Assembly: GCF_000269865.1 (NCBI RefSeq)
Contig: NZ_AKKV01000036.1
Coordinates: 1 to 64,000, forward strand
Length of the DNA: 64,000 nt
Direction of reading: 5' to 3'
Origin: Fictibacillus macauensis ZFHKF-1
GTDB taxonomy: Bacteria > Bacillota > Bacilli > Bacillales > Fictibacillaceae
The stretch's first letter is position 1, and each line of letters opens with the position of its first letter. A program made the translations under genes and the position numbers. The notes beneath the pieces were generated by a model. It made no database searches. It saw nothing but the letters and a program-made list of their open reading frames with translations, and was not told where the DNA came from. Shown in pieces: positions 17,528-26,465 of the stretch.

Positions 17528-19942
17528 ATGACTATGGTCTATATAGCACATTTACGAAGTGGTAATCATGACATCCAAACAGTTCGAGAGCATTTACTAG
17601 AAGTGAAACAGTTGGCAGAGTCTTTTGGAGAGAAGCTTGGTGTGAAGCATTTAGCAGGGCTTGCGGGCTTGTTACATGACATGGGGAAATACACAGATGC
17701 CTTTAAGAATTATTTAGTAGAAGCGGTAAATAATCCTGATAATCCCCCGAAAAAAGGAAGTGTGGATCATTCTACTGCAGGTGGGAAATTCTTATATGAA
17801 GAGTTTCATCATAGTGGACTATATCCAGCCATTCTTGCAGAAGTGGTGGGAAATGCCATTTTGTCGCATCATTCATATCTTCAAGACTTTATTAATCCTG
17901 ATTTGGAATCTAATTATTTAAAAAGAGTCAGAGATAAAGAGTTAGATGAGTTTTCAATGGTAAAAGAGCGATTCTATAAGGATGTTATGAATCAAGAGTC
18001 GTTTAAAGCTTATGTAGGTTTGGCGTTAGATGAGTTAGAAACGTTTTTGAATAGAGATTCTCCTTGCAAGATGGAAGTTAAGTTAATGTTGCTTACCAAA
18101 TATATATTTAGTGCCTTAATTGATGCAGATCGAACAAATACGCGTTTATTTGAAGAAGGCAATAACGTTGACGTCAGTACGGAAAACACACCTTTTGAAG
18201 ATTACTATGCGAAGTTGCTAAAGCAGCTACAATTGTATGATCAATCTCCTTTAGCGCATCATCCTATTAATCAATTGAGAGTTAAAATGTCAGAACAGTG
18301 CGATAAGTTTGCTGAGAAGCCTTCTGGTATTTATACCTTAAGTATCCCTACGGGCGGTGGTAAGACGTTAGCCAGCTTACGCTATGCTTTAAAGCATGCA
18401 AATTTACATAATAAGAAACATATTATTTATGTAGTACCTTACACGACAATCATTGAACAAAACGCTGAAATTATTAGGGGAATTATTAAGGATGATGAAA
18501 ATTTACTGGAGCACCATTCTAACGTCACTCTTGAAGAAGAGAGGTATGATTCGGCTATAGATACTGGGACAATCGAACAAAAATTAAGGTTAGCTAAAGA
18601 TAATTGGGATCAACCCATCATAATGACAACGATGGTTCAATTTTTAAATGTATTTTATGCCAAAGGAAGTCGCAATATTAGAAGACTGCACAATTTAAGT
18701 GAAGCTGTCATTATTTTTGATGAGGTTCAAAAGGTGCCTGTAAATTGTGTTTCTCTGTTTAATGATGCGTTAAATTTTTTAAAATTCTATGGGAATTCTA
18801 GTATGCTTCTATGTACAGCAACACAGCCTGCACTCGATTATGTAGAAAAGCGATTAGCGATTAATGAGCATCCAGAAATTATTGAGAATTTAGATGAGGT
18901 AATAGATGCGTTTAAACGAGTGGAAGTAATAGATGAAGCGACGAATCAGACGATAAAGAATGACCAGCTTGTTCAAAGAATAAAGCAGCAGATGGAAAGT
19001 GTTTCAAGTCTGTTAGTGATCTTAAATACGAAAGCTGTTGTAAAAGATTTATTTAGTAAGCTTGAAGAAAAGGAGCTAAATGCTTCCATATTTCATTTGA
19101 GCACTTCCATGTGTGCGAGTCACCGAAAAGAAATGCTGAAGGAAATAACAAGGTTGTTACAAGAAAAGAAGCGCGTTATTTGTGTGAGTACGCAACTCAT
19201 TGAGGCTGGCGTAGACGTAAGTTTTGACTGTGTCATTCGTTCTTTAGCAGGTTTAGATTCTATTGCGCAAGCCGCTGGGCGGTGTAATCGTCATGGAGAA
19301 GCTGAACTGCGACAAGTGTATGTAATTGATCACGGGTCAGAGGAGTTATCAAAATTAAAGGAAATATCATACGGTAAGCAATTATCAAAGCGCATACTAC
19401 TTGATTTAAAACGTGACTGTACGGCATATGGGGGTCACCTTTTATCCACCCAGGCCATGAATAAATACTTTAAGGAATTCTATGACCATTTTGAAAGTCA
19501 ATTAGACTATTTTGTTCCCAAAGCAAAACAAAACATGACTGACTTACTTTCTGCTTCCAATAGCTCTTATCATCAAGCATATGTACAACGTCATAAAAAA
19601 CAATTAGGATTATGCATCCGAAATAGCTATGGCACAGCAGCAAAATATTTTAAAGTAATTGATGATGTTGCTACACCTGTTATTGTTCCATATGGAGAGG
19701 GAAGAGACATAATTGCTGAACTTAATGGACAATTTTCCATTCAACAACTCTCCAAATTACTTCGTAAGGCGCAGCAATATACGGTGAATGTATTTGCCCA
19801 TGAAAAAGAAGAGCTTTCAAAGCAAGGTGGTCTTGTATCCTACTTAGATGGAAAAGTTCTTGTTTTAAAAGAGAGTGCGTACAACGAGACATATGGAGTT
19901 GATGTGAAAAATGAAAGTAAACTCGAGTTTCAAATGTTTTAA
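17528..19942 (+). CDS. cas3: CRISPR-associated helicase-nuclease Cas3 (type I-C)
   Basis: Cas3 is recruited by target-bound Cascade and then unwinds and degrades the DNA. The 804-residue protein has an N-terminal HD nuclease (LLHDMGK near residue 50, DHSTAGG near 80) and a superfamily 2 helicase with Walker A PTGGGKT (about 277), IIFDEVQ (about 400), TATQPAL (about 433), STQLIEAGVDVSFD and the motif VI QAAGRCNRHG (about 585). The start is ATG 17528 or ATG 17534; the second is slightly better spaced from GGAAGG. Cas3 is followed by its own terminator, so it forms a unit separate from the cas5-cas2 operon. Confidence 0.97.
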   Translation: MTMVYIAHLRSGNHDIQTVREHLLEVKQLAESFGEKLGVKHLAGLAGLLHDMGKYTDAFKNYLVEAVNNPDNPPKKGSVDHSTAGGKFLYEEFHHSGLYPAILAEVVGNAILSHHSYLQDFINPDLESNYLKRVRDKELDEFSMVKERFYKDVMNQESFKAYVGLALDELETFLNRDSPCKMEVKLMLLTKYIFSALIDADRTNTRLFEEGNNVDVSTENTPFEDYYAKLLKQLQLYDQSPLAHHPINQLRVKMSEQCDKFAEKPSGIYTLSIPTGGGKTLASLRYALKHANLHNKKHIIYVVPYTTIIEQNAEIIRGIIKDDENLLEHHSNVTLEEERYDSAIDTGTIEQKLRLAKDNWDQPIIMTTMVQFLNVFYAKGSRNIRRLHNLSEAVIIFDEVQKVPVNCVSLFNDALNFLKFYGNSSMLLCTATQPALDYVEKRLAINEHPEIIENLDEVIDAFKRVEVIDEATNQTIKNDQLVQRIKQQMESVSSLLVILNTKAVVKDLFSKLEEKELNASIFHLSTSMCASHRKEMLKEITRLLQEKKRVICVSTQLIEAGVDVSFDCVIRSLAGLDSIAQAAGRCNRHGEAELRQVYVIDHGSEELSKLKEISYGKQLSKRILLDLKRDCTAYGGHLLSTQAMNKYFKEFYDHFESQLDYFVPKAKQNMTDLLSASNSSYHQAYVQRHKKQLGLCIRNSYGTAAKYFKVIDDVATPVIVPYGEGRDIIAELNGQFSIQQLSKLLRKAQQYTVNVFAHEKEELSKQGGLVSYLDGKVLVLKESAYNETYGVDVKNESKLEFQMF

Positions 19943-19970
19943 AAAACCTATCGACTAGGATAGGTTTTTT
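19941..19970. terminator. Bidirectional terminator between cas3 and the crRNA-like element
   Basis: AAAAAACCTATC and GATAGGTTTTTT flank a 6-base loop. On the plus strand it ends cas3 transcription; on the minus strand it ends the crRNA-like RNA that starts near 20011. Confidence 0.85.
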
Positions 19971-20011
19971 AATCACATAGTATATTTTTCAATCCACGCT
20001 ATGAGAGCGAC
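19945..20011 (-). ncRNA. Solitary crRNA-like RNA predicted to repress the cas5 promoter (CreR/CreA-like)
   Basis: On the minus strand, 20011-19986 reads GTCGC-TCTCATA-GCG and then the 11-base tail TGGATTGAAAA. This is a shortened CRISPR repeat: the stem is rebuilt as CGCT/AGCG, and the tail matches the Cas5d 5' handle except for its last base. The guide starts at 19985: ATATACTATGTGATTAA. The cas5 promoter has ATATAATATGTAATTAA at 20051-20067, preceded by TTC, the usual I-C PAM. Only positions 6 and 12 differ, the bases that type I Cascade flips out. Pairing fails beyond position 17, which would favour binding over cleavage. A terminator hairpin closes a transcript of about 67 nt. The regulatory role is inferred from known CreR/CreA RNAs of other subtypes. 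Confidence 0.85.
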
Positions 20012-20016
20012 ATTTT

Positions 20017-20025
20017 ATTATAACA
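20017..20025 (-). promoter_or_regulatory. Extended -10 promoter of the crRNA-like RNA
   Basis: On the minus strand the sequence is TGTTATAAT, an extended -10 element with a perfect TATAAT. Its normal start point, 6-7 bases downstream, falls on the first base of the repeat-like hairpin at 20011. No good -35 is seen, which extended -10 promoters tolerate. Confidence 0.75.
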
Positions 20026-20035
20026 TGATAAAAGT

Positions 20036-20067
20036 TTGGAATTGTTTTTCATATAATATGTAATTAA
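20036..20067 (+). promoter_or_regulatory. cas5 operon promoter overlapping the guide-matched protospacer
   Basis: TTGGAA (20036-20041) and TGTAAT (20059-20064) are 17 bases apart and would start transcription near 20071. A TATAAT at 20052 is an alternative -10. TTC at 20048-20050 is the PAM, and 20051-20067 match the guide of the minus-strand RNA at 15 of 17 positions. Cascade bound here would cover the -10 region, so repression of the operon is expected. Confidence 0.7.
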
Positions 20068-20089
20068 TTATAGACAGGAAGATTAGCAT

Positions 20090-20101
20090 ATGATAAATTG
20101 A
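20090..20101 (+). CDS. Three-codon mini-ORF (M-I-N) in the cas5 leader
   Basis: ATG ATA AAT TGA lies 8 bases after AGGAAG (20076-20081) and about 20 bases after the predicted transcription start of the guide-targeted promoter. The second codon is AUA, a rare Ile codon. Minimal CreT toxins known from other CreTA modules use short ORFs with AUA codons to sequester a rare tRNA. Here there is one AUA and no terminator before cas5, so it may equally be a leader peptide or chance. Confidence 0.3.
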   Translation: MIN

Positions 20102-20142
20102 AAATATTGGTACTATATGAATAAAAAGGAGGTGAATGGTAA

Positions 20143-20862
20143 GTGAGAAATGCTATTGAATTTGAAGTGTTTGGTGATTATGCCTTGTTTACAGATCCTT
20201 TAACGAAATTAGGTGGAGAAAAGTTATCGTATAGTGTGCCTACTTATCAAGCCTTAAAGGGGATAGTCGAATCTATTTATTGGAAGCCGACGCTCATTAT
20301 GATAGTAGATGAAGTGCGAATTATGAAACCCATCATGATGGAGTCAAAGGGCGTACGTCCAATCGAGTACGGTGGTGGTAATACACTTGCTAACTACACC
20401 TATTTAAGAGACGTGCACTATCAAGTGAAAGCACATTTTATTTTTAATATGAATCGTCCAGAGATGGCCTTTGATCGCAACGAACATAAACATCATAATA
20501 TTATGAAAAGGTCTTTAAAAGCTGGGGGCAGAAGAGACATCTTTTTAGGAACTCGTGAGTGCCAAGGATATGTGGAACCTTGTGAGTTTGGAAGTGGACA
20601 AGGATTTTATGATCATTATCCTGAGATTCCGCTTGGAACGATGGTTCATGGTTTTAATTATCCTGATGAAACCGGCAGAGACACATTAGAAATTCGACTG
20701 TGGAATCCTGTGATGAAAAATGGTGTCGTATCGTTTATTACTCCTGAAGAGTGTGATAAAGTTCGCAGCATATCCAGTATGGAAGCAAAGACATTTGATA
20801 CATCTAACACGCAATCAGCAGATGAATTACTTGAACTTTTAGAGAGGGGGAGTGAATGGTGA
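20143..20862 (+). CDS. cas5c: Cas5d (Cas5c), crRNA-processing endonuclease of type I-C
   Basis: In type I-C, Cas5d replaces Cas6: it cuts the repeat below its hairpin to leave an 11-nt 5' handle and stays in Cascade. The 239-residue protein carries Y46, K116 and H117 (in IYWKPT and NEHKHHN), at exactly the catalytic positions of Bacillus halodurans Cas5d. The N-terminal [15 protein letters not shown] and the C-terminal [14 protein letters not shown] are typical. The start is a GTG 8 bases after GGAGGTG. It is the first gene of a tightly packed cas5-8-7-4-1-2 operon under the promoter at 20036. Confidence 0.96.
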   Translation: MRNAIEFEVFGDYALFTDPLTKLGGEKLSYSVPTYQALKGIVESIYWKPTLIMIVDEVRIMKPIMMESKGVRPIEYGGGNTLANYTYLRDVHYQVKAHFIFNMNRPEMAFDRNEHKHHNIMKRSLKAGGRRDIFLGTRECQGYVEPCEFGSGQGFYDHYPEIPLGTMVHGFNYPDETGRDTLEIRLWNPVMKNGVVSFITPEECDKVRSISSMEAKTFDTSNTQSADELLELLERGSEW

Positions 20863-22751
20863 GTTGGTTACTGAATCTCTATGAAACGTATCAGTCGAAT
20901 TTAGATCGCGTTGGAGAAATTCAGCTTAAAAGTAACGGTCAGGAATATACGCTCCTACCTATTTCTCATACTACCCAAAATGCACATATTGAAGTATCAG
21001 TAACAGAAGAAGGCGAATTTCACTCCGCAACTGTCATTGATAAGACAGAGGCCACAACACTCATACCTTGCACAGAAGGCTCATCAAGCAGAGCGGGTGC
21101 AAAGGTAGCTCCGTATCCTCTTCATGATAAATTACCGTATGTAGCTGGGGATTTTGTTGCGTACGGTGGGACAATTAAAAATGAAAATCCGTACCATGCG
21201 TATATAAAACAGCTTCAGGAGTGGGCGGAATCACCACATAGCGTACCCAAGCTGAAAAGTATATATCGCTATGTAAGCAAAGGGGAATTAATTAAAGATT
21301 TAGTAGCAGAGCGCGTGCTTTTTCTTGATGAACATCAACAGCTTTTTGATGCGTGGGATAAAAAGTTAGAAGAACATATAGATAAAAAACCTGAGTTGTT
21401 TTCAACTAGTGTCACCGGACAAGAAAGCGCTTTTGTTCGCTTTAATGTCTATTCGCAAGAGGCTATTTTAACAGATGTCTGGAAAGATCCTGACATGCAT
21501 CGGTCATTTCAAAATTTTTATAATGAGCGTTTAGGTGGGGAAGATTACTGTTTTGTCACCGGGGAAGAAAAACCGAGTACGGACAAGCATGCAAACAAAA
21601 TACGTAATGCGGCAGATAAGGCAAAGCTAATATCTGCAAATGATAAAAGTGGTTTTACTTTTAGAGGGAGATTTCATTCGAGTGACGAGGCAGCAAGTAT
21701 TAGTTATGAGGTTTCACAAAAAGCACATAATGCACTGAAATGGCTTATCAATAAGCAAGGGAAGATCATTGATCAACGTGTTTTTCTTATTTGGGCAAAC
21801 GATACAACAGAGATGCTTGATCCCATGGAAGACACGTTTTCCTTAATGCAATTAAGTGCGGCACCTAAAGTAGAAATTAAGTCTTATACAGATGAGCATT
21901 TTGCGCAAGAATTTTCTAAAACGGTTGATGGCTATAGAGGTAATTTAGACTCCTGTTCAAACGTCTCTATTCTTGTACTAGATTCAGCAACTACTGGTAG
22001 ATTAGCAGTTAATTATTACCGGAATTTAAACAAAGAGCTATATTTAGACAAATTGAAAAAATGGCATGAAACGTGTGTATGGCGCCATGCGTATCGAAAA
22101 GATGCGGAACATAAATGGTTTTATGGAGCACCAGCGACGAAGGATATTGCATTTGCGGCTTATGGTTCACGCGCTAATGAAAAAGTAGTCAAAGGATTGA
22201 TGGAGCGTATGCTTCCGTGTATTATCGACGGCAGGAAAATTCCTGTGGATATTGTAAGAAGTGCGATTCAACGAGCTTCTAGTCCTGTAGGTATGGAAAC
22301 ATGGGAATGGGAGAAAACATTAAGCGTAACTTGTGCACTTATTAATAGTAATGAGGAGGGATTGGGTGTGGCGTTAGATACCGAAATACAAGATCGAAGT
22401 TATTTATTCGGAAGATTGTTGGCAATTGCTGATGTGTTAGAGCGCAGAGCATTAAACCCAGGGGAATCACGAGCAACGAATGCCATTCGTTATATGAATG
22501 CATTTTCAAGACATCCCGAGAGAACTTGGTCTACCATTCAAGCAGCATTACAACCTTATCAAGCTAAATTGGGCGCAAAAGCAATCTATTTAAATAGTTT
22601 ACTTGATGAAGTAGCCTCTTCTATCAGTATAGAAGAGTTTAACAATAAACCGTTATCTGGTAAGTATTTGTTAGGATTTTATAGTCAAAGACATGCATTG
22701 TATCAGAAAAAAGAGACTACAACAGAACCAGAAGTAACAGTAGCACAATAA
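20856..22751 (+). CDS. cas8c: Cas8c (Csd1), large subunit of type I-C Cascade
   Basis: This 631-residue protein matches the Csd1/Cas8c family: N-terminal [15 protein letters not shown], then [18 protein letters not shown], the zinc-ribbon-less [19 protein letters not shown] segment (about 230), and [21 protein letters not shown] followed by [17 protein letters not shown] near the C-terminus. Cas8c recognises the PAM and, through an internal translation start, can also supply the small subunit Cas11. It overlaps cas5 by 7 bases, which implies translational coupling. An internal Cas11c start would be expected in the last 120-130 codons; I did not find a convincing ribosome binding site by eye. 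Confidence 0.95.
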   Translation: MVSWLLNLYETYQSNLDRVGEIQLKSNGQEYTLLPISHTTQNAHIEVSVTEEGEFHSATVIDKTEATTLIPCTEGSSSRAGAKVAPYPLHDKLPYVAGDFVAYGGTIKNENPYHAYIKQLQEWAESPHSVPKLKSIYRYVSKGELIKDLVAERVLFLDEHQQLFDAWDKKLEEHIDKKPELFSTSVTGQESAFVRFNVYSQEAILTDVWKDPDMHRSFQNFYNERLGGEDYCFVTGEEKPSTDKHANKIRNAADKAKLISANDKSGFTFRGRFHSSDEAASISYEVSQKAHNALKWLINKQGKIIDQRVFLIWANDTTEMLDPMEDTFSLMQLSAAPKVEIKSYTDEHFAQEFSKTVDGYRGNLDSCSNVSILVLDSATTGRLAVNYYRNLNKELYLDKLKKWHETCVWRHAYRKDAEHKWFYGAPATKDIAFAAYGSRANEKVVKGLMERMLPCIIDGRKIPVDIVRSAIQRASSPVGMETWEWEKTLSVTCALINSNEEGLGVALDTEIQDRSYLFGRLLAIADVLERRALNPGESRATNAIRYMNAFSRHPERTWSTIQAALQPYQAKLGAKAIYLNSLLDEVASSISIEEFNNKPLSGKYLLGFYSQRHALYQKKETTTEPEVTVAQ

Positions 22752-22766
22752 AAGGAGGAAATGAAA

Positions 22767-23630
22767 ATGACAGTGTTAGATCATAAAATTGATTTTGCCG
22801 TAGTATTTTCTGTAACAAAAGCAAATCCAAACGGTGATCCACTTAATGGAAATCGTCCACGTCAGAATTATGATGGTCACGGTGAAGTATCAGATGTTGC
22901 CATTAAACGAAAAATAAGAAACCGCCTTCAAGATATGGAAGAGTCTGTGTTTGTTCAATCAGCGGATCGTACAACGGATCCTTTTAATAGTTTGCGAGAG
23001 CGAGCAGAAGGTAGTGATCTATACGCACAAGCACTGAAAGAAAAAAATAATCAAGCGGAAAAACTTGCAGAAGTTGCTTGTCAAGAATGGATTGATGTAC
23101 GTAGCTTTGGACAAGTATTAGCATTTAAAGGAGCTGGAAAATCGAAAGGTGTTTCAGTAGGGATCCGGGGACCTGTATCCATTCATACGGCTACTAGTGT
23201 AAGTCCTATTGATATTACAAGCATGCAGATTACGAAGAGTGTAAATTCGGAATCAGGTAGCGAACGTGGTTCGGACACAATGGGTATGAAACATCGCGTT
23301 GATTTCGGGCTCTATGTTTTTAAGGGAAGCATTAACACCCAACTGGCGGAAAAAACAGGCTTCACACATGAAGATGCACAAAAAATAAAAAGTGCACTGA
23401 TTACATTGTTTGAAAATGACGTATCCTCTGCACGTCCTGATGGCAGTATGGAAGTACAAAAAGTTTGTTGGTGGACGCATAACTCCAAGCTTGGGCAATA
23501 TTCTTCTGCTAAAGTACATCGGTTACTAGAAGTAAAAGCAGAAGTAGATGAGCCGAAAAGTATAGAAGATTATACAATTGTTGTTAACGAATTAGAAGGG
23601 TTGCAAGCTGAGGTTGTAAGTGGACTATAA
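22767..23630 (+). CDS. cas7: Cas7 (Csd2), crRNA-backbone subunit of type I-C Cascade
   Basis: This protein of about 287 residues has the Csd2 hallmarks: VVFSVTKANPNGDPLNGNRPR near the N-terminus, WIDVRSFGQVLAFKG with KGVSVGIRGPVSI in the middle, and GMKHRVDFGLYVF. Cas7 copies polymerise along the guide part of the crRNA and flip out every sixth base. ATG 22767 is preferred to ATG 22761 because it is 8 bases, rather than 2, from GGAGG. The strong ribosome binding site fits the high copy number needed. It overlaps cas4 at its 3' end. Confidence 0.96.
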   Translation: MTVLDHKIDFAVVFSVTKANPNGDPLNGNRPRQNYDGHGEVSDVAIKRKIRNRLQDMEESVFVQSADRTTDPFNSLRERAEGSDLYAQALKEKNNQAEKLAEVACQEWIDVRSFGQVLAFKGAGKSKGVSVGIRGPVSIHTATSVSPIDITSMQITKSVNSESGSERGSDTMGMKHRVDFGLYVFKGSINTQLAEKTGFTHEDAQKIKSALITLFENDVSSARPDGSMEVQKVCWWTHNSKLGQYSSAKVHRLLEVKAEVDEPKSIEDYTIVVNELEGLQAEVVSGL

Positions 23631-24279
23631 GGATGAAGACAGTTATCTCATGCTGTCAGGCATTCAGCATTTTCAGTTTTGTAAGCGGCAATGGGCATTA
23701 ATTCATATTGAACAACAGTGGGAAGAAAATGTGAAAACGATAGAAGGCCAATACCTTCACCGTAAGGCAGATCAACCTATGATTAGAGAAAAACGTGGCG
23801 ACAAACTTGTAGTTCGAGGGCTGCATGTTAACTCTCATGAGTTGCAGATTACTGGCATTTGCGATGTTGTAGAGTTTATTGAAAATCCTGATGGCGTGAA
23901 TATAGTTGGAGCAGAGGGAAGATTTGCTGTTTATCCAGTAGAGTATAAGCGGGGCAAGCCGAAACAGAATGAAGCTGATATTTTACAATTAGTCGCCCAA
24001 GCTATTTGTTTAGAAGAAATGTTTCTCTGCGAAATTCACTCAGGCTTTCTTTTCTATAATGAGATTAAGCATCGAATAGAAGTTCCAATCACGCCTGAGC
24101 TTAAAGGTAAGGTAAGGGAGATTTCGTCACAGATGCATCAATATTATGATAAAAAACATACACCTAAAGTAAAAACAGGATCCTTTTGTGAGAGTTGTTC
24201 CCTACAGCATCTTTGTTTACCTGATTTAATGAAGAAGCGGTCTGTTAAAAGCTATATTGAAGGGAAGTTAACAATGTGA
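23620..24279 (+). CDS. cas4: Cas4 nuclease (adaptation, PAM selection)
   Basis: This 219-residue RecB-family nuclease has an Fe-S cluster. The N-terminal Cys lies in HFQFCKRQWA (21), the RecB-type residues in GICDVVEF and VEYKRGK with QLVAQAICLEE, and the other three Cys in the C-terminal FCESCSLQHLC. Cas4 trims prespacers and checks the PAM before Cas1-Cas2 integration. It starts at a GTG inside the end of cas7 and its stop overlaps the cas1 start, so all three are translationally coupled. Confidence 0.95.
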   Translation: MDYKDEDSYLMLSGIQHFQFCKRQWALIHIEQQWEENVKTIEGQYLHRKADQPMIREKRGDKLVVRGLHVNSHELQITGICDVVEFIENPDGVNIVGAEGRFAVYPVEYKRGKPKQNEADILQLVAQAICLEEMFLCEIHSGFLFYNEIKHRIEVPITPELKGKVREISSQMHQYYDKKHTPKVKTGSFCESCSLQHLCLPDLMKKRSVKSYIEGKLTM

Positions 24280-25307
24280 GGAAACTATTAAATACATTGT
24301 TTGTTACCCAACCTGACGTTTATCTATCGTTAGATGGTGATAACGTCGTTCTATTAAAGAATCAGGAAAAGTTAGGTAGAGTTCCGCTGCATAACTTAGA
24401 ATCTATTGCTTCTTTCGGTTATACCGGAGCTAGTCCGGCACTTATGGGCTATTGCTCTGAAAGAAATATTTCCCTAGTCTTTTATACAAAAAGTGGTCGT
24501 TTCCTTAATCGTGTAATTGGTCGTAGCAGAGGGAACGTTCATCTTCGTAAAAAGCAATATAATCTTTCGGAGAATGAAACAGAATCAGCATTGATTGCTA
24601 GAAATTTTATTACAGGTAAAGTTTTTAACGCGAAATGGATTCTTGAACGAATGACGAGAGATTATCCTTTACGGATTGATGTAGAGAAGTTCAAACAAGC
24701 ATCGCAACACCTTACGATCATTATGCATGAAATTAGAGCATGTAGTGATTTGGAAGTACTACGTGGCTTAGAAGGTCAGGCTGCTATTACGTACAATAAG
24801 TTATTTAATAAGATGATTCTTCAGCAAAAAGATGATTTTTCTTTTTATAACCGTACAAGGAGACCACCACTTGATAATGTTAATGCCATGTTGTCATTTG
24901 CCTATACACTTCTGGCGAATGACATGGCTTCTGCATTAGAAGGAGTGGGACTTGATGCTTATGTAGGGTTTCTACATAGAGATCGACCAGGTAGAATATC
25001 TCTAGCACTTGATGTAATGGAAGAATTGCGAGGCATTTTTGCAGACAAATTTGTTCTTTCTTTAATTAATAAAAAAGTCATGAACAAAAGTGATTTTTTT
25101 AAAAAAGAAAACGGTGCAGTACTCATGAGTGAAGAAGCAAGAAAAAAATTTCTAACAGCTTGGCAAAATAAGAAACAAGAGAAGATTACTCACCCTTACT
25201 TGGGAGAAAAAATAGCATGGGGCCTTGTTCCTCATGCACAAGCTCTTCTACTGGCTCGCTTTCTCCGAGGAGATTTAGATGAGTACCCACCATTTTTGTG
25301 GAAGTAG
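24276..25307 (+). CDS. cas1: Cas1 integrase (type I-C)
   Basis: Cas1 with Cas2 inserts new spacers at the leader end. The 343-residue protein begins with the Cas1 beta domain (LNTLFVTQPDVYLSLDGDN) and continues with the helical domain carrying the metal ligands: Glu in LRGLEGQAAI (about 166), His in VGFLHRDRPGR (about 234) and Asp in LALDVMEELR (about 248). The GTG start at 24276 overlaps the cas4 stop. Confidence 0.97.
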   Translation: MRKLLNTLFVTQPDVYLSLDGDNVVLLKNQEKLGRVPLHNLESIASFGYTGASPALMGYCSERNISLVFYTKSGRFLNRVIGRSRGNVHLRKKQYNLSENETESALIARNFITGKVFNAKWILERMTRDYPLRIDVEKFKQASQHLTIIMHEIRACSDLEVLRGLEGQAAITYNKLFNKMILQQKDDFSFYNRTRRPPLDNVNAMLSFAYTLLANDMASALEGVGLDAYVGFLHRDRPGRISLALDVMEELRGIFADKFVLSLINKKVMNKSDFFKKENGAVLMSEEARKKFLTAWQNKKQEKITHPYLGEKIAWGLVPHAQALLLARFLRGDLDEYPPFLWK

Positions 25308-25316
25308 GTAGTAGCT

Positions 25317-25607
25317 ATGCTTATCCTGATTACGTATGATGTTAGTACAAGTAGTTTAGGTGGCCAAAAAAGACTACGTAAAGTGGCTAAGGTTTGTCAA
25401 AACTACGGACAACGCGTTCAAAATTCCGTGTTTGAGTGTTTAGTAGATTCTACGCAATTTGCTTCTTTAAAAATAGAACTGGGCGATCTTATTGACAAAG
25501 AACAAGATAGTCTGCGATTTTATCGACTTGGTAATAATTACAAGACGAAAGTAGAGCACTTAGGAATTAAAGAGTCCATTGACTTAGATCAACCATTAAT
25601 TTTTTAG
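25317..25607 (+). CDS. cas2: Cas2 (type I-C)
   Basis: This 96-residue ferredoxin-fold protein has the beta1 motif MLILITYDVST, with the conserved Asp at residue 8, and the NYGQRVQNSVFECLVD segment. It bridges two Cas1 dimers in the spacer-integration complex. It lies 9 bases after cas1 and ends at the edge of the second CRISPR leader; its stop TAG shares a base with the leader's GTGCGAA arm. Confidence 0.97.
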   Translation: MLILITYDVSTSSLGGQKRLRKVAKVCQNYGQRVQNSVFECLVDSTQFASLKIELGDLIDKEQDSLRFYRLGNNYKTKVEHLGIKESIDLDQPLIF

Positions 25608-25775
25608 TGCGAATAGGAAGCTCCCATGATTTTACTGGGGGATTCGCACCTCATTTTTTGTTTGTTTTTGTCGAAATAAGATTTAAAAATTGTATTTTTC
25701 ATTGCAAAAAGAAAAGAATAAAGCTGATTTTGAGTGTTATGTAAACTAATAGGAGTTTTATTGCTCAAAATCGCT
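25607..25775 (+). promoter_or_regulatory. CRISPR leader of array 2
   Basis: It contains the same blocks as the array 1 leader: GTGCGAA (25607) with TTCGCAC (25643) around AAGCTC..CAT..TTAC..GGGG, then TTATGTAAACTAATA, then AAAATCGCT directly before the first repeat. The intervening sequence has diverged, so these blocks are selected. Confidence 0.8.
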
Positions 25776-26465
25776 GTCGCACCTTACATAGGTGCGTGGA
25801 TTGAAATAAAAATGAGTTCTGAATAGCTTGAAAGGTATCCACGTCGCACCTTACATAGGTGCGTGGATTGAAATAAATTTTTAATAACGGGGGGCTTAAG
25901 CCCCCTTTGTCGCACCTTACATAGGTGCGTGGATTGAAATTGCATTGAAACGCCTTTCCCGCAATGATCCGCAGTCGCACCTTACATAGGTGCGTGGATT
26001 GAAATCGTCTCTTTTTTATCATTGTGGAGAGTATAATGTCGCACCTTACATAGGTGCGTGGATTGAAATGACACTCTGCAATCACCTATCACCTCTCACT
26101 ATGGTCGCACCTTACATAGGTGCGTGGATTGAAATTTTTTACTTGTGTAAGATCACGGGCATAGTTTATGTCGCACCTTACATAGGTGCGTGGATTGAAA
26201 TCTTGTTATTCATGAGTGGTTCCGTCAATTTATGCGTCGCACCTTACATAGGTGCGTGGATTGAAATGGAAGGGTGCGCGTCAGTAGCGCTGTGTTGGTG
26301 TGTCGCACCTTACATAGATGCGTGGATTGAAATTTATCATCAATCACTTTCAATGGAATTTTCTCCACGTCGCACCTTACATAGGTGCGTGGATTGAAAT
26401 TCGATAAAGGCGAGAGCTTTTTGCTCCGTCTTCGTCGCACCTTACATAGGTGTGTGAATTGAAAT
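25776..26465 (+). CRISPR. Type I-C CRISPR array 2 (11 repeats, 10 spacers)
   Basis: The repeat differs from array 1 by one base (ACAT for ACTT in the loop), is 32 bases long and first occurs at 25776. Copy 9 (26302) has GATG for GGTG, which breaks a stem pair. The last copy (26434) has two changes (GTGTGAATTG) and ends the array. Spacers are about 32-35 bases. Spacer 2 (25875-25908) contains GGGGGGCTTAAGCCCCC followed by TTT, resembling a terminator hairpin. Leader and polarity are on the plus strand. Confidence 0.98.

Noticed and set aside
20098-20130. Alternative target of the crRNA-like guide at TACTATATGAATAAAAA (20111-20127)
   Set aside because: It matches 15 of 17 bases of the guide when shifted by three, but the seed positions 1-3 mismatch and the preceding triplet is TAT, not TTC. 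The site at 20051 fits PAM, register and the six-base periodicity.
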